Assembly (NCBI GenBank): GCA_002428985.1
Contig: DIYL01000029.1
Span: 1 to 64,000, forward strand
DNA: 64,000 nucleotides
Direction: 5' to 3'
From: Anaerolineales bacterium UBA6055
Lineage (GTDB): Bacteria; Chloroflexota; Anaerolineae; Aggregatilineales; Phototrophicaceae
Positions 20,355 to 28,552 of the stretch are shown here, piece by piece; within the stretch, counting starts at the first letter, position 1, and each line of letters opens with the position of its first letter. Under the pieces are notes generated by a model, which saw nothing but the letters and a program-made list of their open reading frames with translations, was not told the origin of the DNA and did not search any database. The position numbers were made by a program, and so were the translations under genes.

Positions 20355-21056
20355 TTAACGGTAGTCGGCAAGGTGATATTCACGATGCAGGCGATAATGT
20401 GTATCGTCATCATCTTTGTAAAGCAGACAAATACTTTCAACTGAGATTGGTTTATCATCAAATAAATCAAGTAAGGCTGTGTTCATAGCTGCATGATGTT
20501 GACCTTCATACGGCATCATCAATGTAAAGTGCGGGTTCCAGCCATCTAACATATATGGCGTATGATATTTTTCGACGCGATGTGCTAAAACGGAATCCAG
20601 TTCACTTGAATCCTTTTGAGCGTATCGTTTGGTTACGTTTGAAAAAGTGCCATATGGATTCACACGAGCCACCAACATTGTATGCAACATCGCCATATTA
20701 ATATTTGGCTGATAGTGAAGAACGACGATAGTATCTCTCCAGAAGACAACTCGTTCTTGGTGCGGTGTCAGCAAAAACTCAACATCGCCAAAACAACGAC
20801 ACACAGATTCCATCTCGCTTTCAATTGCTGACAAGTTGTCTTTCTCAAAGTAGAGGGAATACCCAGTCGTTACATGAAAACCATAGGTCTGCGGTTGTTG
20901 TATCCATTTTTCGTCAAATTCGGGTAATTGAGTTCTTGTTGGATTATCTTTCGAGAGAAACTCCCCTGCTCGCACATCATATCCGAGAATCTCAGATCCA
21001 CGTTGATATAATAGGCTGTCAGCAGGTGGAATATAATAGACTGCAAATTTAGGCAT
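20355..21056 (-). CDS. DUF1045 family 2H phosphoesterase of phosphonate operons
   Basis: The 233-residue protein has the DUF1045 start pattern (FAVYYIPPADSLLY) and two H-x-T motifs, HVT in YGFHVTTG and HFT in NPHFTLM. These are the paired catalytic histidines of 2H phosphoesterases. DUF1045 proteins are often found in phn operons. Members of the wider superfamily open cyclic phosphates, so it may replace PhnP, which opens ribose 1,2-cyclic phosphate 5-phosphate and is missing here. It overlaps the EEP gene by 8 bp. The family call is firm; the reaction is inferred. Confidence 0.82.
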   Translation of the reverse strand: MPKFAVYYIPPADSLLYQRGSEILGYDVRAGEFLSKDNPTRTQLPEFDEKWIQQPQTYGFHVTTGYSLYFEKDNLSAIESEMESVCRCFGDVEFLLTPHQERVVFWRDTIVVLHYQPNINMAMLHTMLVARVNPYGTFSNVTKRYAQKDSSELDSVLAHRVEKYHTPYMLDGWNPHFTLMMPYEGQHHAAMNTALLDLFDDKPISVESICLLYKDDDDTHYRLHREYHLADYR

Positions 21057-21858
21057 CAGTCATTGTCCATTCTAATTGTGTAAGTATTGGAAAATGATCA
21101 CTTGGGTAAATGGGATGGTCGTGGTCTCGTATCACATCAAACGATTGAATATTCAAATGTTGATTAACATCATGTATCAGTATCCAATCAATCCGTGCAC
21201 CATCGTATGTAAAATCTTCACCTTGGAACGCATGTATAGTATTCGGATTCCCATCATGCCCCGCTTGTATGAATGTATCCTGATAGCCATTATCCATGAA
21301 TTCTTGATACGCATCTTGATTGGGTCGTGCATTGAAGTCACCCATAATAATACGTGGCAAGGCCAGACCATGAATCCCTGATTGTTCTACGATTAATTTC
21401 GAACTTTCGATGCGCGAATGATCATTTTCGCGTTCGTGGTTGTAGTGTGTATTGAGCACAAAAATATTCTGATCAACCGATTTATCATTTAAGATAATCC
21501 AAGTCACAGCACGGGGATAGATCGCATCCCAACCAATTGACCAAATATCCGGTGTCTCACTCAGATAAAAGCCTCCACTACGCACTTTTTCAAAACGTTT
21601 AGCGCGATAGTAAATCGGAACATAGTGACGGCGTTCGGTTTGTCGGATCGACATCAATCCCACTTCTCTCTTATATTCAGGGAAATGGATTTCATAATCT
21701 GCTATGTTGCCAGATTGAGCTTCTTGAATACCCATGATGTCTGGGTCATAACGTTTGATCGTCGCAATATTCAAATCGCGACGTTCTTCCCATGAGTTGA
21801 TCCCATCTTCATGATGGAACGAACCACGGATATTGAAACTCATGACCTTAAGCGTCAT
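21049..21858 (-). CDS. Endonuclease/exonuclease/phosphatase (EEP) family hydrolase
   Basis: The EEP fold motifs are clear: MSFNIRG at the start, a metal Glu in DIMGIQEA, VLNTHYNH, IIMGDFNARP, IDWILI and the terminal catalytic SDHFPI. No signal peptide is seen, so it acts in the cytoplasm. EEP enzymes cut phosphodiesters or phosphomonoesters with magnesium. It abuts phnL with no gap and overlaps the DUF1045 gene, so it is tightly joined to the C-P lyase operon. It could hydrolyse the triphosphate, cyclic phosphate or diester intermediates. It is not part of the Escherichia coli phn set. Confidence 0.82.
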   Translation of the reverse strand: MTLKVMSFNIRGSFHHEDGINSWEERRDLNIATIKRYDPDIMGIQEAQSGNIADYEIHFPEYKREVGLMSIRQTERRHYVPIYYRAKRFEKVRSGGFYLSETPDIWSIGWDAIYPRAVTWIILNDKSVDQNIFVLNTHYNHERENDHSRIESSKLIVEQSGIHGLALPRIIMGDFNARPNQDAYQEFMDNGYQDTFIQAGHDGNPNTIHAFQGEDFTYDGARIDWILIHDVNQHLNIQSFDVIRDHDHPIYPSDHFPILTQLEWTMTDA

Positions 21859-22581
21859 CTATTTGACCATCTCTTGCACTGCCCCATTGGCAGTCGTATG
21901 GGTGATGCTCAACCAAATTTCATCATCTATATGTTCCTCGACATCTTGCGGATGATGGAAGACACCAATCATTGCCACACCCTGTTCTTTGAGTTCACCA
22001 AGTCGCTTAGATAGTGATTTACGAGTATCAACATCAAGCGATGCAGTCGGTTCGTCAAGTAGGAGTAATCGACGCGGCGCGACTAATGCCCGTGCGAGGT
22101 TGACCTTCTGTTGCTCGCCACCGGAGAATGTTGTTGGGTACGCATCCCACAAGTCTTGTTTTAGGCCAAAGTTATCAAGCATAGATTTTGCGTGGTTGGT
22201 TGCTTCATCTGAAGACATTCCGGAAGCAATCAATGGTTCACATACCAACCCCAATGCACTTACACGTGGGCGTGGTCGCAAAAACTGGGTGACAAAACCA
22301 ATTTCTTCGGCGCGTAATGTTAACATATCAACATCAGCAGCCCGCGCAAGGTCAATAACACCATAATTGCTTTCATAAAGTGCTTCGCCGGATGTTGGCA
22401 AATAACTCCGAAACAAGCATCGTAGCAATGTAGACTTACCAATCCCGTTCGGACCGCGCACAATCAGAAATTGACCTGATTCCAGATTGAACGATAAATC
22501 CTCAAAAACTGGGATTTCTCGCTCGAGGTGATGTATATGAAAATACTTTGTGAAGTTGTTAACCTGTAGTAATGACATCAT
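21859..22581 (-). CDS. phnL: C-P lyase ABC-type ATPase PhnL
   Basis: The 240-residue ABC ATPase has Walker A GPNGIGKST, signature FSGGEQQKVNLARAL and Walker B LLLLDEPTASLD, plus a switch His in GVFHHP. The motif TSGEALYES and the position after phnK fit PhnL, which binds the C-P lyase core complex rather than a membrane pore. In the known pathway PhnG, H, I and L join phosphonate to ribose triphosphate from ATP. It starts 6 bp after phnK and ends against the EEP gene. Confidence 0.93.
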   Translation of the reverse strand: MMSLLQVNNFTKYFHIHHLEREIPVFEDLSFNLESGQFLIVRGPNGIGKSTLLRCLFRSYLPTSGEALYESNYGVIDLARAADVDMLTLRAEEIGFVTQFLRPRPRVSALGLVCEPLIASGMSSDEATNHAKSMLDNFGLKQDLWDAYPTTFSGGEQQKVNLARALVAPRRLLLLDEPTASLDVDTRKSLSKRLGELKEQGVAMIGVFHHPQDVEEHIDDEIWLSITHTTANGAVQEMVK

Positions 22582-22587
22582 ATCACC

Positions 22588-23379
22588 TTATAACTTTGCA
22601 TGAACAAGTTGTTGGGTATAGGGATTTTGCGGGTCTTCTAAAATCTGGTCAGTCAAGCCCTGCTCTACGACTCTACCATGACGCATCACCATCACACGAT
22701 CTGCCAGTGTACGGATCACACCAAGATCATGCGACACGATCAGCATTGTAATCGTACGTTGACGTTGAATGCGCTTGAGTGTATCCAACACAGTAGCTTG
22801 AATTGAAACATCAAGTCCAGTGGTGGGTTCGTCTAATAGCAATAATTCTGGTTGTAGTGCAATCGCCTTTGCTAACTGAACACGCTGTTGCATACCACCC
22901 GATAACACCTCAGGTGGATCATCAACACGATCAGCCGGAAACTCTGATGCCAGCAATGCTTTTTCAGATTTATCGCGCAGGGTGCTGAATGTACGCTCCC
23001 CTGTAATCAGGAGGCGTTCAGCAACATTACCACTGCTACTGTATCCCATACGTAAACCCAGATGCGGATTTTGATAGACAATGCCAATGTGATGTACACG
23101 GACATCACGCTTATCAAAGCGATCTAAATCAAACAGATTTACACCAACTAAATTGTTGACGTTCAGATGATACACGCCCTTATTTACAGGCTCTTGTAGA
23201 TTGAGTAAGCGTAAGACAGTCGATTTCCCTGAGCCCGACTCGCCAACAATACCAAGGACTTCACCAGGATAAGCAACGACATCAACATCTTCAATTGCTT
23301 TGATACGCCCATATTGTTTGGATAAGCCGTAAGCTTCGACAATTGGGCGACGAGTGTTAATCTGTGGCGGGAGCAACAT
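22588..23379 (-). CDS. phnK: C-P lyase ABC-type ATPase PhnK
   Basis: This ABC ATPase has Walker A GESGSGKST, signature LSGGMQQRVQLAKAI, Walker B LLLLDEPTTGLD, H-loop LIVSHDLG and a Dpp-like tail (PQNPYTQQLV). PhnK dimers dock on PhnJ and, with ATP, open the PhnGHIJ core. The start at 23379 (MLLPPQ) gives a length near the family norm and a 23-bp overlap with phnJ. An upstream ATG at 23409 and the frame opening at 23448 are possible. All catalytic motifs are present, so the docking partner is intact even though PhnJ has changed. Confidence 0.93.
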   Translation of the reverse strand: MLLPPQINTRRPIVEAYGLSKQYGRIKAIEDVDVVAYPGEVLGIVGESGSGKSTVLRLLNLQEPVNKGVYHLNVNNLVGVNLFDLDRFDKRDVRVHHIGIVYQNPHLGLRMGYSSSGNVAERLLITGERTFSTLRDKSEKALLASEFPADRVDDPPEVLSGGMQQRVQLAKAIALQPELLLLDEPTTGLDVSIQATVLDTLKRIQRQRTITMLIVSHDLGVIRTLADRVMVMRHGRVVEQGLTDQILEDPQNPYTQQLVHAKL

Positions 23380-24322
23380 CAGTTTTGCGTTTTTTGAGAT
23401 AACCGTCATGATAGAATTCGCCTTCCTTGTTGTAGTAAGTCTCACCAATTGTCACATCATCGCCTTGATTTTCGGCAACGAGTTTGTTCATATAACCTGT
23501 GTCTGATAATTCGTATTCTGATGTTCCATCATCTTGTGGGATTTCATTCATAAACTTGTTGATAGCTTCCGTGACACGACACTCCCACCCCTCTTGGTCT
23601 TCAACTTCAAAGGGAACATCTGTAAATTCCAACGGATAGACATTGGTATAAGGCGGTACGGCGTATAGGCGTTTTTCCCGCCCCGCTGATAGAATCGTTA
23701 GATGTTGTGATTGATGAAGTATTGGTGTATCCCACCGTGGAATCGGGCTAGGAGCCATCACATATCGTTCATGAACGACTACAGGATAGCTAGCACCTTG
23801 TACATAACGGCCAAAACGCACGAGTTGTTCATATAACACCAACCACATCTGACCATAGTCAGCATCAGCATGGAGAATACGCGCCTTTGCCATATCAGGT
23901 TCAACCCGACGCAACGGTTCAGGATTAGGAACTTGCAACACGAGAATCTGTTTTTCTTTCAGAATCTCTTCTGGGATACGATGCCGGCTCTGTATAATGG
24001 TTGCTTGGGTCGCATCGTCTGTTGTTTCTGCCCCAGACATACGTGTGATAAACCGTCGCAGGTTCGCAGCATTAACAGAATCATCTGCACCCTGATCAAT
24101 CACTTTAATATTATCATCTGGCCCAACAAGACTCAGAGTAACTTGTAACCCACCAGTCCCCCACCCACGCGCAATCGGCAATTCACGACTTGCATAAGGA
24201 ATCTGACATCCCGGAATTGCAACTCCTTTTAACATTCGGCGGCGTAATTCACGTTTAGCATAAGGGTCAAGGAAACCATAGCTGTAATCAGTGTCTTGGT
24301 TCGATAAATCATTAAGTTTCAT
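23357..24322 (-). CDS. phnJ: PhnJ homologue lacking three of four catalytic-cluster cysteines
   Basis: The body matches PhnJ over its length: a Gly-radical loop with G38 in VAIPGCQIPY (Gly32 in Escherichia coli), GWGTGG, VIDQGADDSVNA, RHRIPEE, PEPLRRVEP, SPIPRWD and AGREKRLYAVPPYT. In E. coli the next part carries C241-x2-C244, C266 and C272, which bind the 4Fe-4S cluster and form the thiyl radical. Here these align with C248, T251, L272 and M278 (WECRVTE, YELSDTGYMN). A C-terminal extension of about 40 residues follows, with no Cys. The only other Cys is C39, next to the radical glycine, where Tyr is usual. ATG at 24322 lies one base past the phnI stop; the longer frame to 24508 is not used. 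As written it cannot bind the known cluster, so C-P cleavage by the known route is doubtful. Confidence 0.9.
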   Translation of the reverse strand: MKLNDLSNQDTDYSYGFLDPYAKRELRRRMLKGVAIPGCQIPYASRELPIARGWGTGGLQVTLSLVGPDDNIKVIDQGADDSVNAANLRRFITRMSGAETTDDATQATIIQSRHRIPEEILKEKQILVLQVPNPEPLRRVEPDMAKARILHADADYGQMWLVLYEQLVRFGRYVQGASYPVVVHERYVMAPSPIPRWDTPILHQSQHLTILSAGREKRLYAVPPYTNVYPLEFTDVPFEVEDQEGWECRVTEAINKFMNEIPQDDGTSEYELSDTGYMNKLVAENQGDDVTIGETYYNKEGEFYHDGYLKKRKTDVAPATD

Positions 24323-24323
24323 A

Positions 24324-25448
24324 TTAGAATGTATCCTTTGCAACTGTCTGTTCCGCTTGTACATCATCTTCCTCAGCTTCATCTTCACGGATTCCAGCAG
24401 CCTTTGCGCCATACAACGTTTTGATAACTTTTCGCATATTATCCATACTGCTAGCGAATGTGACATAATGCGGGAGTTTGAAGTGATTACAGAACCCGTG
24501 TGATTCAATTGGTTCGGTGTGATACATTACAAAGTCTTCGGATAAGGCAGGGTGCGAAGATGTATGGTTCATTTCCATATCAAGTGTTGCACCGGCAATT
24601 AGTTTTGTTTCATTCCAACCCATTGTTGCGGTAAAGCCAAGACTATAACCCGATTTGCCTTTTGTAATAACCTCTGCCTGACTCACTCGCATACGCCCGA
24701 TACTAAACGACTCACCTGTAACAGGATGTTTGATTTCTACCTCAGCTTTGGCAAGGCGTAATTCGTTAACTGTCGGATGAATAAATCCATAACCACGCAT
24801 GCTAGCATACCCTAATGCTAAGAGTCCACCAGTATCTGCACGCGATAGTGATTGCAGGCGATGTGCACGAGGTGCTGGGATAGCAACTGGATCACGGGTT
24901 ACATCTGGAATATCTGCCGGATCAATATCTTCAGCAACTTCAACCTCTTTAATGAGTTCTTGTTTGCGCAACCAGTCGGCAACCAGTGGATAAGTCGTCG
25001 GTGCGGGGTTCTCGGCAGGTTCTACACTCTCTTGCTCAGATGATTCTTTATCAAGCAGTGATAAATCTAAAATACGGTGACTATAATCCAGTGATGGTCC
25101 TAAAATTTGCCCACCGGGAATATCTTTAAATGCTGCAGAAATACGACGAACCGTGAGCATGTCGTCGACAGATAAGGGCTTGGCATAAACGACTCTTGGT
25201 TGTGTCGAACGATAAGCTCTCATGAGTAGAACCGCTTCATAGACATCGCCACCTGCCTGTGCAATCGCTAAGGCGGCAAGTTCTGGAGCATATAGCGAGC
25301 CTTCGCCCATTACACGGTCAACCAGATACGGCATGGTATCGAGAATGTTCTGAACAACGTCGCGGTTGATTGTTCCCTTTAATTCATGAAAGAGTTTTTC
25401 GGATTCTTGAATGGCGTGTTCACCACCCTTGGTTGCTACATATGCCAT
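24324..25448 (-). CDS. phnI: C-P lyase core subunit PhnI (nucleosidase)
   Basis: The 374-residue protein has PhnI landmarks: YVATKGGEHAI at the start, VDRVMGEGSLY, ELAALAIAQAGGD, RAYRSTQPR, RRISAAFKDIPGGQILGPSLDYSHRILD and, near the end, NHFKLPHYV. The two His five apart in that last motif fit the pair near the PhnI-PhnJ interface in E. coli. PhnI removes adenine from ATP and, with PhnG, H and L, forms ribose 1-phosphonate 5-triphosphate. It starts 1 bp after phnH ends. An acidic, low-complexity stretch near residues 150-190 and an acidic tail are less conserved. The retained motifs contrast with the damaged cluster site of PhnJ. Confidence 0.95.
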   Translation of the reverse strand: MAYVATKGGEHAIQESEKLFHELKGTINRDVVQNILDTMPYLVDRVMGEGSLYAPELAALAIAQAGGDVYEAVLLMRAYRSTQPRVVYAKPLSVDDMLTVRRISAAFKDIPGGQILGPSLDYSHRILDLSLLDKESSEQESVEPAENPAPTTYPLVADWLRKQELIKEVEVAEDIDPADIPDVTRDPVAIPAPRAHRLQSLSRADTGGLLALGYASMRGYGFIHPTVNELRLAKAEVEIKHPVTGESFSIGRMRVSQAEVITKGKSGYSLGFTATMGWNETKLIAGATLDMEMNHTSSHPALSEDFVMYHTEPIESHGFCNHFKLPHYVTFASSMDNMRKVIKTLYGAKAAGIREDEAEEDDVQAEQTVAKDTF

Positions 25449-25449
25449 A

Positions 25450-26010
25450 TTACTCCTCCATTGCTATGCGTGTTGTTCTTGGTAAGCCGACAATCGTCTG
25501 ATTATCAATTAGCAAAATATCCCAACCGCGCGGATAACGAATTGCTTGTTCACGTAATTCCCAGAACGCTACAGGAATATCCCTCACTTGAATTTTTTGT
25601 GTTGCTGTTGGTGGGATGCCAGGACCTGCTAACTTGAGCGTCTGTCCGCCCTGACCCAATTTACAACCAATAATAAGCGTCGCGGCTTGATCAGGATATG
25701 TCAGCGTTCCAATACTTGCCATCTTGACCGTCGGTAGTTGCACAGTATCGAGTGTTGGATAAAAATGATACGCAGCACGGTCTGGGGATAATTCTCGTGC
25801 ACCTGTTTGATGAAGTGATTCTAATAAATCACTGTCTTCACAATAAAAGCTTGTCTCTAGATCAAGCAAGCTATCGGCAATATCGCGGTAAGCTTCGAGT
25901 TGACCATTCAGCAATTCAAATGTTTGCCCCGGATAACTTAATGCCCACATCATAGCTTGAAAAGTATGACGGGTGCGGTTTTCGTAGTCTGTAAACTGAG
26001 GAGCTGTCAT
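25450..26010 (-). CDS. phnH: C-P lyase core subunit PhnH
   Basis: The 186-residue protein has the PhnH start (TRHTFQAMMWALSYPGQ), a central strand pattern (ATLIIGC) and an end rich in PRGWDILLIDNQTIVGLPRTTRI. PhnH has a PLP-transferase-like fold without PLP and is part of the PhnGHIJ core. It follows phnG directly (stop at 26011) and precedes phnI by 1 bp, the usual gene order. Length is close to the family norm (about 190). Confidence 0.93.
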   Translation of the reverse strand: MTAPQFTDYENRTRHTFQAMMWALSYPGQTFELLNGQLEAYRDIADSLLDLETSFYCEDSDLLESLHQTGARELSPDRAAYHFYPTLDTVQLPTVKMASIGTLTYPDQAATLIIGCKLGQGGQTLKLAGPGIPPTATQKIQVRDIPVAFWELREQAIRYPRGWDILLIDNQTIVGLPRTTRIAMEE

Positions 26011-26439
26011 TTAAAAGGTCTCCATCTCGACGCGTGTCGCTTCAACTTTACGCAGTAGGTCCGAATCGTCTTGTTTTTGAATAGCTTCTTGCTGCGTTAC
26101 AAATGCACGAATTTCGTCGACCATATGCTGTTGTTGCATCGAAGCATCAAGTATGGCAACGGCTAATGCAAATGTGTTATCACGCCCCATTACCATGCCA
26201 TACCCTTCTGTATCGTCAGATAGGCGGACATGTGCCTCTGCAATGAGGACTTCCCCAAGATGGAAAACTGTTCCATTTGCAGAATCAATATATGGAACCA
26301 TGGCTAGTCCAGTCTGATTTTTGATCACGATTACATTTCCAATTGAATCAAGAACGTGTTCAGCTAGTTGCTTGACATCATGAGGAGGGGAATGTGTTAA
26401 GACTGTTAAATACTGCCCCTGAGAAACTTTTGAAGACAT
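26011..26439 (-). CDS. phnG: C-P lyase core subunit PhnG
   Basis: The 142-residue protein has the PhnG pattern: HLGEVLIAEAHVRL, GYGMVMGRD, a middle ALAVAILDA and the closing ATRVEMETF. PhnG is a small subunit of the C-P lyase core. It is the first gene of the leftward operon. GGAAAGG lies about 7 nt before its ATG. The divergent gene starts at 26693, so the 253-bp gap must hold the operon promoter. Confidence 0.92.
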   Translation of the reverse strand: MSSKVSQGQYLTVLTHSPPHDVKQLAEHVLDSIGNVIVIKNQTGLAMVPYIDSANGTVFHLGEVLIAEAHVRLSDDTEGYGMVMGRDNTFALAVAILDASMQQQHMVDEIRAFVTQQEAIQKQDDSDLLRKVEATRVEMETF

Positions 26440-26692
26440 AAATATACCTTTCCAAGCAACACCGAGGAGGTGTCGTGCTATTGGGTTGTGATTGTAGAGA
26501 ATTTCGGACAGGGTTAAATCATAAATTGGACGGACAAATGCGATGACAGAACATAGATGGATAGGATTTGTCCATCATATGGATTACAAACTTAATAAGT
26601 TAAAGGAAATATAATCTTTTGTTGAAGAAACTATAAAGCTATTTGTAAATCAAATGCTACACTTTCTGAAAATTTATCTATAGGTATTTAAA
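26440..26692. promoter_or_regulatory. Divergent control region between phnG and the two-component genes
   Basis: This gap carries promoters for the leftward C-P lyase operon and the rightward kinase-regulator pair. GGACAAAT (26532-26539) and ATTTGTCC (26566-26573) are exact inverted copies. The right arm also pairs imperfectly with ATGGATTACAAA just after it, so TTTGTCCAT and ATGGATTACAAA form a second symmetric site. ATTTGTCC recurs at about 29186, after the regulator gene. These are candidate sites for the adjacent NarL-type regulator. No clean -35/-10 pair was assigned. Confidence 0.45.
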
Positions 26693-28552
26693 ATGACTTC
26701 GCTTGAACACCACATCCTCACAGATAATGATTTAGATCTGTTGATGAATATGCAGTACGATAGCGATTTTGCACTCCTGATTGATGCAGGTTTGAACTGT
26801 CTTCAGTACAAAGGTGTGCCTCCTCACATTATTTCAAACGCTCCCAATGAAGCACTCAACTTAATACAGTTTCTTGATACAAATTATATTCAGTTGCTAA
26901 AAGAAAAGCTATGTAGTCCCGAAAATGAGAATATGTTCCGCTGGACATTGCAAAATTCTCAATCAACGTTAAGGCGGATTCAAACAGAGACATTTGGTGA
27001 AGCCTTTTTGTTAATCATACAATTTGGGCATTCATTCCTTACAGACACGCATAACAATACATCGAATAGCTCTAGCCGTGATCTTGTGTGCCGGATTACA
27101 CCAACAGGGATTATTATTCATGTGAATCAAGCGATGTCTGATTTTTGGCATAGCTCCCCTACCGACATCATTAGTACATCGTTTTTCCGCTATTGCATCG
27201 AGTATGAAGTCCCCACACTGAATCATAAACTGAAAAACTTGTCACCTAAAAAGCCACAATTTATGATTGATGTCCGTATGAAAAATGCTGATCAACCGCA
27301 ACGTTGGGTCAAATGGTCGTTTCACGGCATATTTGATTCATCAGGCAATCTTGCAGAGATTCAAGGGGTTGGTTACGACATTACCGATCATCAGCGGGCA
27401 CAAATCGCAGAAAAGCGTCAACGGAACCTAACCGAAGCCATGCGAAATATTTCGACTGTCTTAAATAGTAGTCTCGACCTTAATGATGTACTCGAACGTA
27501 TCATCGACATCATTCACCTAGTGGTTGCTCATGATACGGTTAATGTCATGCTTGTTGATGACCATTATGCAACGGTTGTGCGTTCCAATGGATATAGCGA
27601 TCACAATATTCGTGGTGTGATGTCCCTTAAGTTACGCATCCCCCGTATTAACCATCTGCGTTATATGATGGAAACCAAGACTGAATTGGTAATCCCAAAT
27701 ATTGAGACATACCCTGACTCATGTCTTGGCATTCCGGAGTTATGTTGGGTGAAATCGTATGTTGGTGCACCAATTATCTCAGAAGATCAAGTCATCGGAT
27801 TTCTCAATCTTGAGAGTATGACACCACATTATTTTGAATTAGAACATGCGGAATTAGTTCGAGCGTTTGCGAATCATGCTGCCATTGCGATCCGGAATGC
27901 GCAATTATATGAACAAGCACAACGTGTCGCCATTATCGAAGAACGCCAACGGTTAGCGCGTGAACTACACGACGCAGTCAGTCAAACACTATTTTCTGCC
28001 AATATGATTGCAGATTCACTTCCACTGATGTGGCAGAAGCAACCAGACAGTGTGTTTGGTCAATTACGTTTGTTGCGTCAACAGACTCAACTAGCAATGT
28101 CAGAATTACGTGCGATGTTATTCGAGTTACGTCCACAAACACTAGCCGACGCTGATATGCGTCAGTTATTGGAACAACTTGTACAATCATTCGGTAGTCG
28201 TGGACTAGTCGACAGTAGTTTGATTGTTGATGATGAAGATATTGAGATTGAATTAGCAGTCAAAATTGCATTTTATCGCATCGCACAAGAAGCAATTAAT
28301 AACGCCATCCAACATGCACGAGCTGATCATATTGAGGTCAAATTTGTTGCAGATGGTCAAAGATATTGGTTAAGCATTAAAGATAACGGGCAGGGCTTTG
28401 ATACAAAGGTTCAGCGGCCCGGACATATGGGACTGTATATTATGCAAGATCGTGCGAGTAGCATTAATGCAGACCTCACAGTCAAAAGCGAAACGAACAT
28501 CGGTACAACTATTCAAGTGTGCTATCAAAAACAGGAAAAACTCAATGAGTGA
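26693..28552 (+). CDS. NarL-family sensor histidine kinase (PAS-GAF-HisKA_3-HATPase)
   Basis: An N-terminal helical region of about 120 residues without a known match is followed by PAS (~125-235), GAF (~250-395) and a HisKA_3 domain with H426 in ELHDAVSQTL. The HATPase has EAINNAIQHA, DNGQGFD and GHMGLYIM. No membrane span is seen, so it is a cytoplasmic sensor. Its stop overlaps the response-regulator start (ATGAGTGA). Lying between the two halves of the phosphonate locus, it probably controls phn genes, perhaps sensing a phosphonate or phosphate-starvation signal. That role is inferred from position. Confidence 0.9.
   Translation: MTSLEHHILTDNDLDLLMNMQYDSDFALLIDAGLNCLQYKGVPPHIISNAPNEALNLIQFLDTNYIQLLKEKLCSPENENMFRWTLQNSQSTLRRIQTETFGEAFLLIIQFGHSFLTDTHNNTSNSSSRDLVCRITPTGIIIHVNQAMSDFWHSSPTDIISTSFFRYCIEYEVPTLNHKLKNLSPKKPQFMIDVRMKNADQPQRWVKWSFHGIFDSSGNLAEIQGVGYDITDHQRAQIAEKRQRNLTEAMRNISTVLNSSLDLNDVLERIIDIIHLVVAHDTVNVMLVDDHYATVVRSNGYSDHNIRGVMSLKLRIPRINHLRYMMETKTELVIPNIETYPDSCLGIPELCWVKSYVGAPIISEDQVIGFLNLESMTPHYFELEHAELVRAFANHAAIAIRNAQLYEQAQRVAIIEERQRLARELHDAVSQTLFSANMIADSLPLMWQKQPDSVFGQLRLLRQQTQLAMSELRAMLFELRPQTLADADMRQLLEQLVQSFGSRGLVDSSLIVDDEDIEIELAVKIAFYRIAQEAINNAIQHARADHIEVKFVADGQRYWLSIKDNGQGFDTKVQRPGHMGLYIMQDRASSINADLTVKSETNIGTTIQVCYQKQEKLNE

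Noticed and set aside
23357..24508. Long N-terminal extension of PhnJ (62 more residues)
   Set aside because: The extra part overlaps the end of phnI in another frame and has no PhnJ similarity; the ATG at 24322 fits the family start.
28398..28544. N-terminal extension of the NarL-type regulator
   Set aside because: It reads the kinase gene in another frame; the ATG at 28545 begins right before the receiver domain.
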